Shown here: one piece after another, positions 1 to 5,421 of the stretch
Layout: each line of letters opens with the position of its first letter
Numbering within the stretch: position 1 is the stretch's first letter
Origin: Bacteroidota bacterium
GTDB taxonomy: Bacteria > Bacteroidota > Bacteroidia > Flavobacteriales_D > Crocinitomicaceae
Direction of reading: 5' to 3'
DNA: 5,421 nucleotides
Assembly (NCBI GenBank): GCA_016866375.1
Contig: VGMK01000139.1
Span: forward strand, 1-5,421
The notes under the pieces: model-generated
What the model was told of the DNA's origin: nothing
Databases searched by the model: none
The model's input: the letters and a program-made list of their open reading frames with translations, nothing else
Program-made: the position numbers and the translations under genes

Positions 1-178
1 CACCCTCTATTTCAAAATAAAAAATATCGTTTTTTTCGCAATACAATCTCATAATATCATTGCATTTTGACGATATAATTAGAAATTGAGTACATTCTGC
101 CAATGATTTAAACTGAATTAACCTTTTAGCGTTAGTTCCTTTTCCTGAAATTAAAATGGCTAGTTTCTTCGCATTCAT
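1..178 (-). CDS. purN: Phosphoribosylglycinamide formyltransferase, N-terminal part (cut by window edge)
   Basis: PurN transfers a formyl group from 10-formyltetrahydrofolate to glycinamide ribonucleotide, the third step of purine synthesis, in the cytoplasm. Only 59 codons are visible, read leftward from ATG at 178-176; the rest lies beyond the left edge. The visible peptide starts MNAKKLAILISGKGTNAKRL. This matches the first beta strand and glycine-rich phosphate-binding loop of PurN (E. coli has LISGNGSN at the same place). A second hydrophobic strand with LIISSK near residues 34-39 corresponds to the family's SNK segment. The start is well fixed, because an in-frame TAA lies two codons upstream of the ATG. 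The gene diverges from acpP, an arrangement I recall as common in flavobacteria. Two loop positions differ from the usual residues (Lys instead of Ser or Asn in the G-x-G-T-N loop; Ser-Ser instead of Ser-Asn). With so short a fragment, another formyltransferase-fold protein cannot be fully excluded. Confidence 0.82.
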   Translation of the reverse strand, partial: MNAKKLAILISGKGTNAKRLIQFKSLAECTQFLIISSKCNDIMRLYCEKNDIFYFEIEG

Positions 179-185
179 CGATTAA

Positions 186-193
186 CAAAGTTA
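186..193 (-). promoter_or_regulatory. Candidate -7 box for purN
   Basis: Read on the minus strand this is TAACTTTG, an exact match to the Bacteroidota -7 consensus TAnnTTTG. It ends only 7 bases before the purN ATG, so a transcript starting from it would have almost no leader. I find no good TTG or TTTG -33 element 17-23 bases upstream, which lowers confidence. An AT-rich background gives such matches by chance. Confidence 0.3.
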
Positions 194-252
194 AAAAACA
201 TTGCCTTATTCATTCATTCTCAGAGTTTAGTTGATAATTAATCGCTTTTTAT

Positions 253-283
253 TTTGTTTTTTGGCAGTTTGTTTTTTTCTTTG
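253..283 (+). promoter_or_regulatory. Candidate promoter for the acpP-fabF-rnc operon
   Basis: TTTG at 253-256 and TTTCTTTG at 276-283 are separated by 19 bases. This fits the Bacteroidota sigma factor pattern TTTG-N19-21-TAnnTTTG, with one mismatch in the -7 box (T instead of the conserved A). Transcription would begin near 288-291, giving a leader of about 20 bases before the acpP ATG at 311. The assignment rests on pattern and spacing alone. Confidence 0.45.
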
Positions 284-310
284 CACATTAAAACCTTTAA
301 ATTATTTAAG

Positions 311-547
311 ATGTCTGAAATCAAAACCAAAGTTATCGCTATTATCGTTGATAAATTGAATGTTGAAGAGAGTGAAGTAACAAACCAAGCAAGTTTTACA
401 AATGATTTGGGTGCAGATTCGTTGGATACTGTTGAGTTAATTATGGAATTTGAGAAACAATTCAACATTTCAATCCCAGATGATAAAGCAGAGAGTATTC
501 AAACGGTAGGTGATGCAATTGCATACATCGAAGCGAACGCAAAATAA
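311..547 (+). CDS. acpP: Acyl carrier protein
   Basis: This is the small acidic carrier that holds acyl intermediates as thioesters on a 4'-phosphopantetheine arm during type II fatty acid synthesis in the cytoplasm. The product is 78 residues, the same length as E. coli AcpP, and can be aligned end to end with it. The DLGADSLDTVEL segment around residues 32-43 contains Ser37, the phosphopantetheine attachment site, at the start of helix II. The sequence is rich in Glu and Asp, as expected. The ATG at 311 gives the standard N-terminus MSEIKTKV. An in-frame TTG at 254 would add 19 unconserved residues and would overlap the putative promoter, so I rejected it. No clear Shine-Dalgarno sequence precedes the start, which is normal in Bacteroidota. 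fabF follows 20 bases downstream, the classical acpP-fabF pairing. Confidence 0.97.
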   Translation: MSEIKTKVIAIIVDKLNVEESEVTNQASFTNDLGADSLDTVELIMEFEKQFNISIPDDKAESIQTVGDAIAYIEANAK

Positions 548-567
548 ATTATTTTCCAAGCGGAATC

Positions 568-1821
568 ATGCCATTAAAAAGAGTTGTTGTAACTGGTTTG
601 GGTGCACTCACTCCGTTGGGTAATTCGCTTGAAGACTATTGGGAAGGTTTAATTTCTGGCAAAAGTGGTTCGGCTCCAATAACACACTTCGATGCAACCC
701 ATTTTAAAACACAATTTGCTTGCGAAGTCAAAGGTTTTAATGTAGAGGATTTTATTGACAAGAAAGAGGCAAGAAAACTAGATCCTTTCTCTCAGTATGC
801 GCTTGTCTCGGCCACTGAAGCTATTGCCGATGCTAGTCTTATGGAGTCCAATCCAAATCTGGATAGAGTTGGAGTGATTTGGGGTTCGGGAATAGGCGGT
901 CTAACAACATTTCAAGAGGAGTCAAAAGATTTTTTTCGAGGCGATGGTATTCCAAAGTTTAATCCCTTCTTCATCCCGAAAATGATTGCGGATATCGCAG
1001 CAGGCCATATTTCAATTAAATTCGGATTACGCGGCCCCAACTATGTAACGGTTTCTGCATGTGCATCTTCTACAAATGCGATCATCGATGCGTTTAATTT
1101 AATTCGTCTCGGAAAAGCAGATGCGATTGTCACTGGGGGTTCTGAGGCTGCAGTGAACCAAATGGGAATGGGAGGATTCAATGCGCTCAAAGCGCTTTCT
1201 ACTAGAAATGAAGATCCCCAGACCGCATCGCGGCCTTTTGATGCCGAACGCGATGGATTTGTATTGGGTGAGGGCGCAGGAGCACTCATTCTCGAAGAGT
1301 TCGAACATGCGATGAAAAGGGGGGCAAAAATATACGCAGAAGTAGTTGGAGGTGGGATGTCTGGAGACGCTTATCACATGACTGCTCCTCATCCAGATGG
1401 ACTTGGTGCACGAAATACCATGTTAGCTGCTATTGAGGATGCGGGAATTACCCCTGACGAAATTGACTACGTAAATGTTCATGGCACCTCAACACCTTTA
1501 GGTGATGTTGCCGAGGTTAAAGCAATTCAACAAGTTTTTGGGGAGCATGCTTATAAAATGAATATCAGTTCAACAAAATCAATGACAGGACACCTCTTGG
1601 GTGCTGCTGGAGCAATTGAGGCTATAGCCTGCATCATGTCGGTACAAAAAGACATTGTTCCACCGACAATAAATCATTTTAATGATGACCCAGAGTTAGA
1701 TAATCGTTTGAATTTCACTTTTAATACTGCTCAAAAAAGAGTAGTTAACTATGCATTATCCAATACCTTTGGATTTGGGGGGCACAACACATCCTTGATT
1801 GTAAAAAAATTTAAAGGATAA
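568..1821 (+). CDS. fabF: Beta-ketoacyl-ACP synthase II
   Basis: FabF condenses malonyl-ACP with acyl-ACP, releasing CO2 and extending the fatty acid chain by two carbons. Its length of 417 residues is typical of the family. The thiolase-fold signatures are all present. The nucleophile Cys165 lies in VSACASST, His305 in VHGTSTPLGD, and Lys337 and His342 in SSTKSMTGHLLGAAG, giving the Cys-His-His triad with its supporting Lys. The glycine-rich FGFGGHN at 401-407 contains the gating Phe. GSGIGG at 106-111 lines the acyl pocket. The N-terminus MPLKRVVVTGLGALTPLG is standard, so the ATG start is secure. The gene lies 20 bases after acpP, whose product is its substrate carrier, and rnc follows in the same reading frame after one TAA. 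FabF rather than FabB is inferred from length, overall resemblance and the acpP linkage. Nothing appears broken. Confidence 0.97.
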   Translation: MPLKRVVVTGLGALTPLGNSLEDYWEGLISGKSGSAPITHFDATHFKTQFACEVKGFNVEDFIDKKEARKLDPFSQYALVSATEAIADASLMESNPNLDRVGVIWGSGIGGLTTFQEESKDFFRGDGIPKFNPFFIPKMIADIAAGHISIKFGLRGPNYVTVSACASSTNAIIDAFNLIRLGKADAIVTGGSEAAVNQMGMGGFNALKALSTRNEDPQTASRPFDAERDGFVLGEGAGALILEEFEHAMKRGAKIYAEVVGGGMSGDAYHMTAPHPDGLGARNTMLAAIEDAGITPDEIDYVNVHGTSTPLGDVAEVKAIQQVFGEHAYKMNISSTKSMTGHLLGAAGAIEAIACIMSVQKDIVPPTINHFNDDPELDNRLNFTFNTAQKRVVNYALSNTFGFGGHNTSLIVKKFKG

Positions 1822-1872
1822 CCCCTGAAACTAACTTTCTTTTCAAAAAGGAAAAATGATAATGAATTGAAA
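1813..1872 (+). other. Unusual rnc translation-start region
   Basis: After the fabF TAA at 1819-1821 the same frame stays open into rnc and contains no in-frame ATG or GTG. The possible starts are CTG at 1825 and TTG at 1867 or 1873. AAAGGA at 1813-1818, inside the end of fabF, sits six bases before the CTG at a good Shine-Dalgarno distance. A second AAGGA at 1848-1852 is 14 bases before the TTG at 1867, which is rather far. It is only three bases before an out-of-frame ATG at 1856, which opens a four-codon ORF (ATG ATA ATG AAT TGA). The TGA of that ORF overlaps the TTG at 1867, so reinitiation by coupling is possible. Which start is used cannot be decided from the sequence. Confidence 0.5.
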
Positions 1873-2541
1873 TTGATTTCATTCATTATAAACCGATTTG
1901 GTTATAAACCAAAAAATTTGTTGTTCTTTCTGCAAGCGACTACTCACAAATCATTCCTAACGACCCCAAGCTCAGAAAATTCAAATGAGCGATTGGAATT
2001 TTTAGGTGATGCTGTTTTAGATACAGTAATTGCTGAATATTTGTTTTTAAAGTTCCCCAACGAGGACGAAGGTTTCTTGACAAAAATCAAATCCAAAATC
2101 GTAAACAGAAAAAATTTAAGTGAAATAGCAAATGCTATGAAAATTCGTGACGTTCTGCGCTTCAACGACACAAGATCAATCAATATGGGTTCTCTTGAAG
2201 GAAATGCTTTTGAGGCTATTATAGGTGCAATCTTTCTTGATGGTGGATTTGAAAAAGTAAGCAATTCGATCAATAATTACATCATTAGAAAATACATTAA
2301 CCTAACAAAACTTCTCGAGGAGGAGATTGACTTCAAATCTACACTATTCATCTGGTGTCAACGAAGAAAACTGAAAATTGACTTTATAACTGTTTCTGAA
2401 ACCATTGAAAATGGTCAAAGGATACACAAAGTAAAAGCACTAATAAACAATACAGAATATGGAGTTGGCATCGGTTCATCAAAAAAAGTTGCGGAACAAG
2501 AGGCTGCCCAAAAAACACTAGAATTAATTGGTGAATTATAA
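1867..2541 (+). CDS. rnc: Ribonuclease III
   Basis: RNase III is a dimeric, Mg2+-dependent double-strand-specific endoribonuclease that matures rRNA precursors and cuts structured mRNAs. From TTG at 1867 the product is 224 residues, close to E. coli Rnc (226). Residues 1-145 or so form the RNase III domain. The signature ERLEFLGDAVLD at 41-52 supplies Glu41, Glu44 and Asp48, and GNAFEAIIGAIFLDGG at 112-127 supplies Glu116. Asn113 stands where E. coli has the metal ligand Asp114; I recall GNAxEA as usual in Bacteroidota homologues. A double-stranded-RNA-binding domain fills about 155-222, ending with GSSKKVAEQEAAQKTLEL. The start is uncertain. TTG gives an E. coli-like N-terminus, whereas CTG at 1825 would add 14 residues (KLTFFSKRKNDNE region) resembling the basic extension I recall in flavobacterial RNase III. 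The gene probably belongs to the acpP-fabF transcript, 45 bases after fabF if the TTG is used. Confidence 0.93.
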   Translation: MKLISFIINRFGYKPKNLLFFLQATTHKSFLTTPSSENSNERLEFLGDAVLDTVIAEYLFLKFPNEDEGFLTKIKSKIVNRKNLSEIANAMKIRDVLRFNDTRSINMGSLEGNAFEAIIGAIFLDGGFEKVSNSINNYIIRKYINLTKLLEEEIDFKSTLFIWCQRRKLKIDFITVSETIENGQRIHKVKALINNTEYGVGIGSSKKVAEQEAAQKTLELIGEL

Positions 2542-2551
2542 AAATATACAA

Positions 2552-2579
2552 GTGATTTACTAAAAAATTAATAACTTTG
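2552..2579 (+). promoter_or_regulatory. Candidate promoter for the small membrane protein gene
   Basis: TAACTTTG at 2572-2579 matches the Bacteroidota -7 consensus TAnnTTTG exactly. A weak -33-like GTG at 2552-2554 lies 17 bases upstream, at the short end of the accepted spacing. Transcription would start near 2584-2588, about 10-14 bases before the ATG at 2598. This suggests that the gene has its own promoter and need not depend on read-through from rnc. The -33 element is poor, so the call rests mainly on the -7 box and its position. Confidence 0.45.
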
Positions 2580-2597
2580 TAAATAATATAAAATCAA

Positions 2598-2831
2598 ATG
2601 AGCACAACGGACTTTTTTTGGAATTTGGGGGATTTGTTTCAAGCTTCCTTCGTGATTTTTGAAGTGGTAGGTAATTATTTTAACTATCTCCTCATACTTC
2701 TAGGATTCTTTGGCTTCATTTATTGGATGAATTTTCAAAGAAAGTTAAGTGCAAAATCGAATGTACCATCTGAGGTGAGTCACCCAGACTTTAAATCTTG
2801 GTATTCGAAAGAAGATCAAAAGTTAAAGTAA
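2598..2831 (+). CDS. Small single-pass membrane protein, function unknown
   Basis: I do not recognise this 77-residue protein with certainty. It has three parts: a short aromatic N-terminal stretch with two acidic residues (DFFWNLGDLFQ at 5-15), a hydrophobic segment from about 26 to 45 (NYFNYLLILLGFFGFIYWM) that should span the inner membrane once, and a polar lysine-rich tail (QRKLSAKSN onward) ending near HPDFKSWYSKEDQ. The basic tail after the membrane segment predicts a cytoplasmic C-terminus. It loosely resembles small flavobacterial proteins of the DUF6341 kind, which share an N-x-x-N...F-x-YWM layout; this is a recollection, not a search result. The ATG at 2598 directly follows a good -7 box at normal leader distance, which supports a real gene. 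It lies 56 bases after rnc and converges on sdhB across 34 bases. No cysteines, enzyme motifs or cleavable signal peptide are seen. Confidence 0.75.
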   Translation: MSTTDFFWNLGDLFQASFVIFEVVGNYFNYLLILLGFFGFIYWMNFQRKLSAKSNVPSEVSHPDFKSWYSKEDQKLK

Positions 2832-2832
2832 G

Positions 2833-2873
2833 AAGGTTCGAGAAAATTAAAAAGATAACGACCTTTTATTTTT
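2833..2873. terminator. Weak bidirectional terminator-like hairpin
   Basis: AAGG (2833-2836) and TCG (2838-2840) can pair with CGA (2859-2861) and CCTT (2862-2865). This makes a seven-pair stem with one bulged T and an 18-base AT-rich loop. T-rich sequence follows on the plus strand (2864-2873). The position between convergent genes suits a shared terminator, but the stem is short and its right arm abuts the sdhB stop codon, so this is tentative. Confidence 0.3.
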
Positions 2874-3630
2874 CATTACTCAAACTGGCTTTCATAAACT
2901 CACGATTCATTCGAGCAATATTGTCAATTGAAATTCCCTTAGGGCATTCTACTTCACAAGCTCCTGTATTCGTACAATTTCCAAATCCCTCTTGGTCCAT
3001 TTGCCTTACCATATTCAAAGCGCGTTGTTTTGCCTCAACTTTTCCTTGAGGAAGCAGTGCATATTGAGAGATTTTGGCCCCCACAAAAAGCATGGCCGAA
3101 CTATTTTTACACGCAGCTACACAAGCGCCGCAACCGATACAAGCTGCAGCCTCAAAAGCTTTATCAGCATTCGCTTTGGGCACAGGTATGGTATTTGCAT
3201 CTATGGTTCTTCCCGAGGTATTTATAGATATGAATCCGCCCGCTTGTTGGATACGATCAAATGCACTTCTATCAACAACTAAATCTTTAACTATGGGAAA
3301 CGCGGCGGAGCGCCAAGGTTCAACATAGATAGTATCCCCGTCCTTAAACATACGCATGTGCAGCTGACAGGTCGTACCCGTATCGGGGCCGTGTGGGCGC
3401 CCATTAATATGAAGAGAACACATTCCGCATATTCCTTCTCTACAGTCGTGATCGAAAGCAACAGGTTCTTTTCGTTCATTTATCAATTGGTCATTCAATT
3501 GATCTAACATTTCTAGAAAGGAACTGTCCGTTGAAACATTATTCAAGCTATAGCTTTCCATCTGTCCCTTCGCATCCTTGTTCTTTTGACGCCATATTTT
3601 CAGGGTAATATTGATCATTTTAGATGCCAT
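2866..3630 (-). CDS. sdhB: Succinate dehydrogenase/fumarate reductase iron-sulfur subunit
   Basis: SdhB passes electrons from the SdhA flavin to quinone at the cytoplasmic face of the inner membrane, linking the TCA cycle to respiration. The 254-residue product has every expected cluster ligand. Cys63, Cys68, Cys71 and Cys88 (CREGICGMC...TTC) hold the [2Fe-2S] cluster in the plant-ferredoxin-like N-terminal half. Cys164, Cys167, Cys170 and Cys229 suit the [4Fe-4S] cluster, and Cys174, Cys219 and Cys225 the [3Fe-4S] cluster, with spacings equal to those of E. coli SdhB. CIGCGACVAACKNSSAMLF and the KISQYALLPQG run are typical of the Bacteroidota form. The ATG at 3630 gives MASKMINITLKIW. A second Met at codon 5 (3618) is a possible alternative start, but the first fits the six-base gap after sdhA better. 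The gene lies downstream of sdhA in the same operon and ends 34 bases from the convergent small gene. Confidence 0.97.
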   Translation of the reverse strand: MASKMINITLKIWRQKNKDAKGQMESYSLNNVSTDSSFLEMLDQLNDQLINERKEPVAFDHDCREGICGMCSLHINGRPHGPDTGTTCQLHMRMFKDGDTIYVEPWRSAAFPIVKDLVVDRSAFDRIQQAGGFISINTSGRTIDANTIPVPKANADKAFEAAACIGCGACVAACKNSSAMLFVGAKISQYALLPQGKVEAKQRALNMVRQMDQEGFGNCTNTGACEVECPKGISIDNIARMNREFMKASLSNEK

Positions 3631-3636
3631 ATCGCT

Positions 3637-5421
3637 TTATTTATAATTTCGTGCAGCAATTTTGATTGCCTCATATTTTAGCTCTTCCTTGTGTAAAACA
3701 GATTGGGAAGCATCCATTCCTTTATACTCCCATGCTGCTACGTATTTATAATTCTCGTCGTCGCGTAAAGTTTCTCCCTCGGCATCTTGATATTCTTCCC
3801 GGAAATGTCCTCCGCAACTTTCGTTTCTTCGGAGAGCATCCACAGCCATTAATTGGCCAAGCTCAATAAAGTCCGCTACACGCAGCGCTTTTTCTAATTC
3901 TGGATTAAGCTCATTTGCTTGTCCTGGAATATATACATCTTTATAGAATTCCTCCCGAAGAGATTGTATTTCGTCAATGGCTAGTTTGAGTTCTTTCTCA
4001 CTTCGGCCCATTCCAACTTTATTCCACATAATTAATCCAAGTCTTTTGTGGAAATAGTCAACGGTTTTAGATCCGTTGTTTGACAGAAAATTATTAATTG
4101 TGTTCTTCACCTTATTCTCAGCCTCCTCAAATTCTACCGTATCAGAAGCTATTTTTCCAGTTCGGATTTCATTGGCTAAATAGTCTGAAAGTGTATATGG
4201 CAATACGAAGTATCCATCTGCCAAACCTTGCATTAGCGCAGAGGCACCCAATCTGTTCGCACCATGGTCTGAGAAATTAGCTTCGCCGGTAACGAAGCAG
4301 CCCGGAATGGAACTTTGCAAGTTATAATCCACCCAAACCCCACCCATGGTGTAGTGAACAGCAGGATATATTTTCATGGGGGTCTCATACGGATTTTCAT
4401 CTGTAATTTTCTGGTACATCTGAAAAAGATTTCCGTACTTTTCTTCTATCCATTTTTTGCCAAGTTCTAAAATTCTATCCTCAGAGGGGGTGTGCTCTCC
4501 TGCTGCATAGGCAGCTTGGCGACCTTTACTTTTGATTTCTGACGAAAAATCAAGGTAAACACCTTCGTTAGTGTCATTTGCTTCAATTCCAAACCCTGCG
4601 TCACAACGTTCTTTCGCCGCACGAGATGCAACATCACGAGGCACTAAGTTCCCGAATGCTGGATACCTTCTTTCCAAGAAATAATCTCGATCTTCCTCTG
4701 CGATTTGAGTGGGCTTCAGCCTTCCTTCTCGGATAGCTTCTGCATCTTCTTTTTTCATTGGAACCCAGATTCTTCCTGAGTTTCTCAATGATTCAGACAT
4801 GAGTGTCAATTTCGATTGATTTGTCCCGTGAACAGGAATACATGTGGGATGAATTTGAACAAAACATGGATTTGCAAATAAGGCTCCTCTTTTATGAACC
4901 TTCCATGCGGCCGATACATTACTGCCCATGGCATTTGTGGAAAGGAAATAAACATTGCCATAACCTCCTGATGCTATAACTACAGCGTGAGCAGCATGAC
5001 GTTCGATTTCCCCGGTTACGAGGTTTCTTGCAATAATGCCACGTGCTTTACCGTCGACAACAACAAGGTCCATCATCTCATGACGGTGGTGCATTTTTAC
5101 CCTCCCAAGACCAATTTGACGAGAGAGTGCTGAATATGCGCCCAACAAAAGTTGCTGGCCGGTTTGTCCTGCTGCATAAAATGTTCGTTGTACTTGGGTT
5201 CCGCCGAAAGATCTATTGTCTAACAGACCTCCGTATTCCCTCGCAAAAGGTACACCTTGCGCAACGCACTGGTCGATGATATTACTAGAAACTTCAGCCA
5301 AACGATGAACGTTTGCTTCTCTTGCACGGTAATCACCTCCCTTGATGGTATCGTAAAACAAGCGATATACAGAGTCCCCATCATTTTGATAATTTTTCGC
5401 CGCATTTATTCCGCCTTGCGC
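3637..5421 (-). CDS. sdhA: Succinate dehydrogenase/fumarate reductase flavoprotein subunit (N-terminus beyond window)
   Basis: SdhA oxidises succinate to fumarate, or the reverse, with covalently bound FAD on the cytoplasmic side of the membrane. There are 594 codons before the TAA at 3637-3639, and the frame stays open to the right edge. The first visible residues, AQGGINAAKNYQNDGDSVYR, belong to the conserved region just after the His that binds FAD. About 70 residues, including the GxGxxG nucleotide-binding motif, should therefore lie outside. Counting from 5421, active-site segments are QIHPT at 189-193, SESLRNSGR at 209-217 (Arg213 is the probable proton-shuttle Arg), HYTMGG at 356-361, and GANRLGASALMQG at 387-399. 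RRNESCGGHFREE at 531-543 marks the C-terminal domain. The TTG at 5361 is an internal Leu codon, not a start. Length and sequence fit the type B enzymes of Bacteroidota, so a single cytochrome b gene (sdhC) is expected upstream, outside the window. Confidence 0.97.
   Translation of the reverse strand, partial: AQGGINAAKNYQNDGDSVYRLFYDTIKGGDYRAREANVHRLAEVSSNIIDQCVAQGVPFAREYGGLLDNRSFGGTQVQRTFYAAGQTGQQLLLGAYSALSRQIGLGRVKMHHRHEMMDLVVVDGKARGIIARNLVTGEIERHAAHAVVIASGGYGNVYFLSTNAMGSNVSAAWKVHKRGALFANPCFVQIHPTCIPVHGTNQSKLTLMSESLRNSGRIWVPMKKEDAEAIREGRLKPTQIAEEDRDYFLERRYPAFGNLVPRDVASRAAKERCDAGFGIEANDTNEGVYLDFSSEIKSKGRQAAYAAGEHTPSEDRILELGKKWIEEKYGNLFQMYQKITDENPYETPMKIYPAVHYTMGGVWVDYNLQSSIPGCFVTGEANFSDHGANRLGASALMQGLADGYFVLPYTLSDYLANEIRTGKIASDTVEFEEAENKVKNTINNFLSNNGSKTVDYFHKRLGLIMWNKVGMGRSEKELKLAIDEIQSLREEFYKDVYIPGQANELNPELEKALRVADFIELGQLMAVDALRRNESCGGHFREEYQDAEGETLRDDENYKYVAAWEYKGMDASQSVLHKEELKYEAIKIAARNYK

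Noticed and set aside
201..220. Short CATTCATT repeat upstream of acpP
   Set aside because: It has only about two and a half copies of a four-base unit in AT-rich spacer, which is expected by chance.
254..310. N-terminal extension of acpP from TTG at 254
   Set aside because: The added residues have no counterpart in acyl carrier proteins and cover the likely promoter; the ATG at 311 gives the standard 78-residue protein.
238..468. Minus-strand reading frame over the 5' part of acpP
   Set aside because: It lies antisense to a clear acpP, has low-complexity hydrophobic composition and no recognisable motif.
1041..1392. Two minus-strand reading frames inside fabF
   Set aside because: They are antisense shadows of the strongly conserved FabF core, with no family resemblance or plausible start context.
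1944..2273. 109-codon minus-strand frame inside rnc
   Set aside because: It is antisense to the RNase III catalytic domain, whose conservation explains the open frame.
2798..3328. Several plus-strand frames across sdhB
   Set aside because: They are antisense to the cysteine-rich SdhB coding sequence and show no motif or initiation signal.
5220..5421. sdhA start at TTG 5361, and an alternative minus-strand frame at 5220-5405
   Set aside because: The SdhA frame continues to the window edge with conserved AQGGINAAKNYQNDG, so the TTG is an internal Leu codon; the other frame is a shadow.
1..5421. A new defence, mobile or secondary-metabolite system, CRISPR array, tRNA/rRNA or insertion sequence
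   Set aside because: Nearly all of the window is explained by housekeeping genes with short spacers. I saw no repeat array, terminal inverted repeats, transposase motifs or RNA-gene cores on either strand.

Overview
The window looks like a chromosomal segment of a Bacteroidota bacterium, most likely a flavobacterium. Three things support this. The gene order is purN divergent from acpP-fabF-rnc, followed by a convergent sdhAB pair. SdhA and SdhB are of the Bacteroidota (type B) form. The intergenic regions are AT-rich, mostly lack strong Shine-Dalgarno sequences, and carry TAnnTTTG-type -7 boxes. Genus cannot be assigned from the sequence alone.

Layout, left to right. The left edge (minus strand, 1-178) holds the first 59 codons of purN, for purine biosynthesis. 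It is cut by the window edge and diverges from the rest across a 132-base AT-rich intergenic region with a plausible promoter on each strand. On the plus strand follow acpP (acyl carrier protein), fabF (beta-ketoacyl-ACP synthase II) and rnc (ribonuclease III), tightly spaced and probably one transcript. ACP carries the growing acyl chain and FabF elongates it. RNase III processes rRNA and other structured RNA and rides in the same operon. After rnc, a well-formed -7 box precedes a lone gene for a 77-residue single-pass membrane protein of unknown function. A weak bidirectional terminator-like hairpin lies in the 34-base gap before the convergent minus-strand genes.

The right half (minus strand, 2866-5421) is sdhB and most of sdhA, the iron-sulfur and flavoprotein subunits of succinate dehydrogenase/fumarate reductase. 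They are six bases apart and clearly co-transcribed. The sdhA N-terminus and, by the usual Bacteroidota order sdhC-sdhA-sdhB, the cytochrome b subunit should lie beyond the right edge.

This is a housekeeping region. I see no mobile element, CRISPR array, RNA gene, toxin or defence system, and no sign of a new multi-gene system. The points most worth a second look are the start of rnc (no ATG or GTG in frame, only TTG or CTG, and the same frame as fabF across one stop codon), an Asn at one of the four usual RNase III metal-ligand positions, and the uncharacterised small membrane protein.
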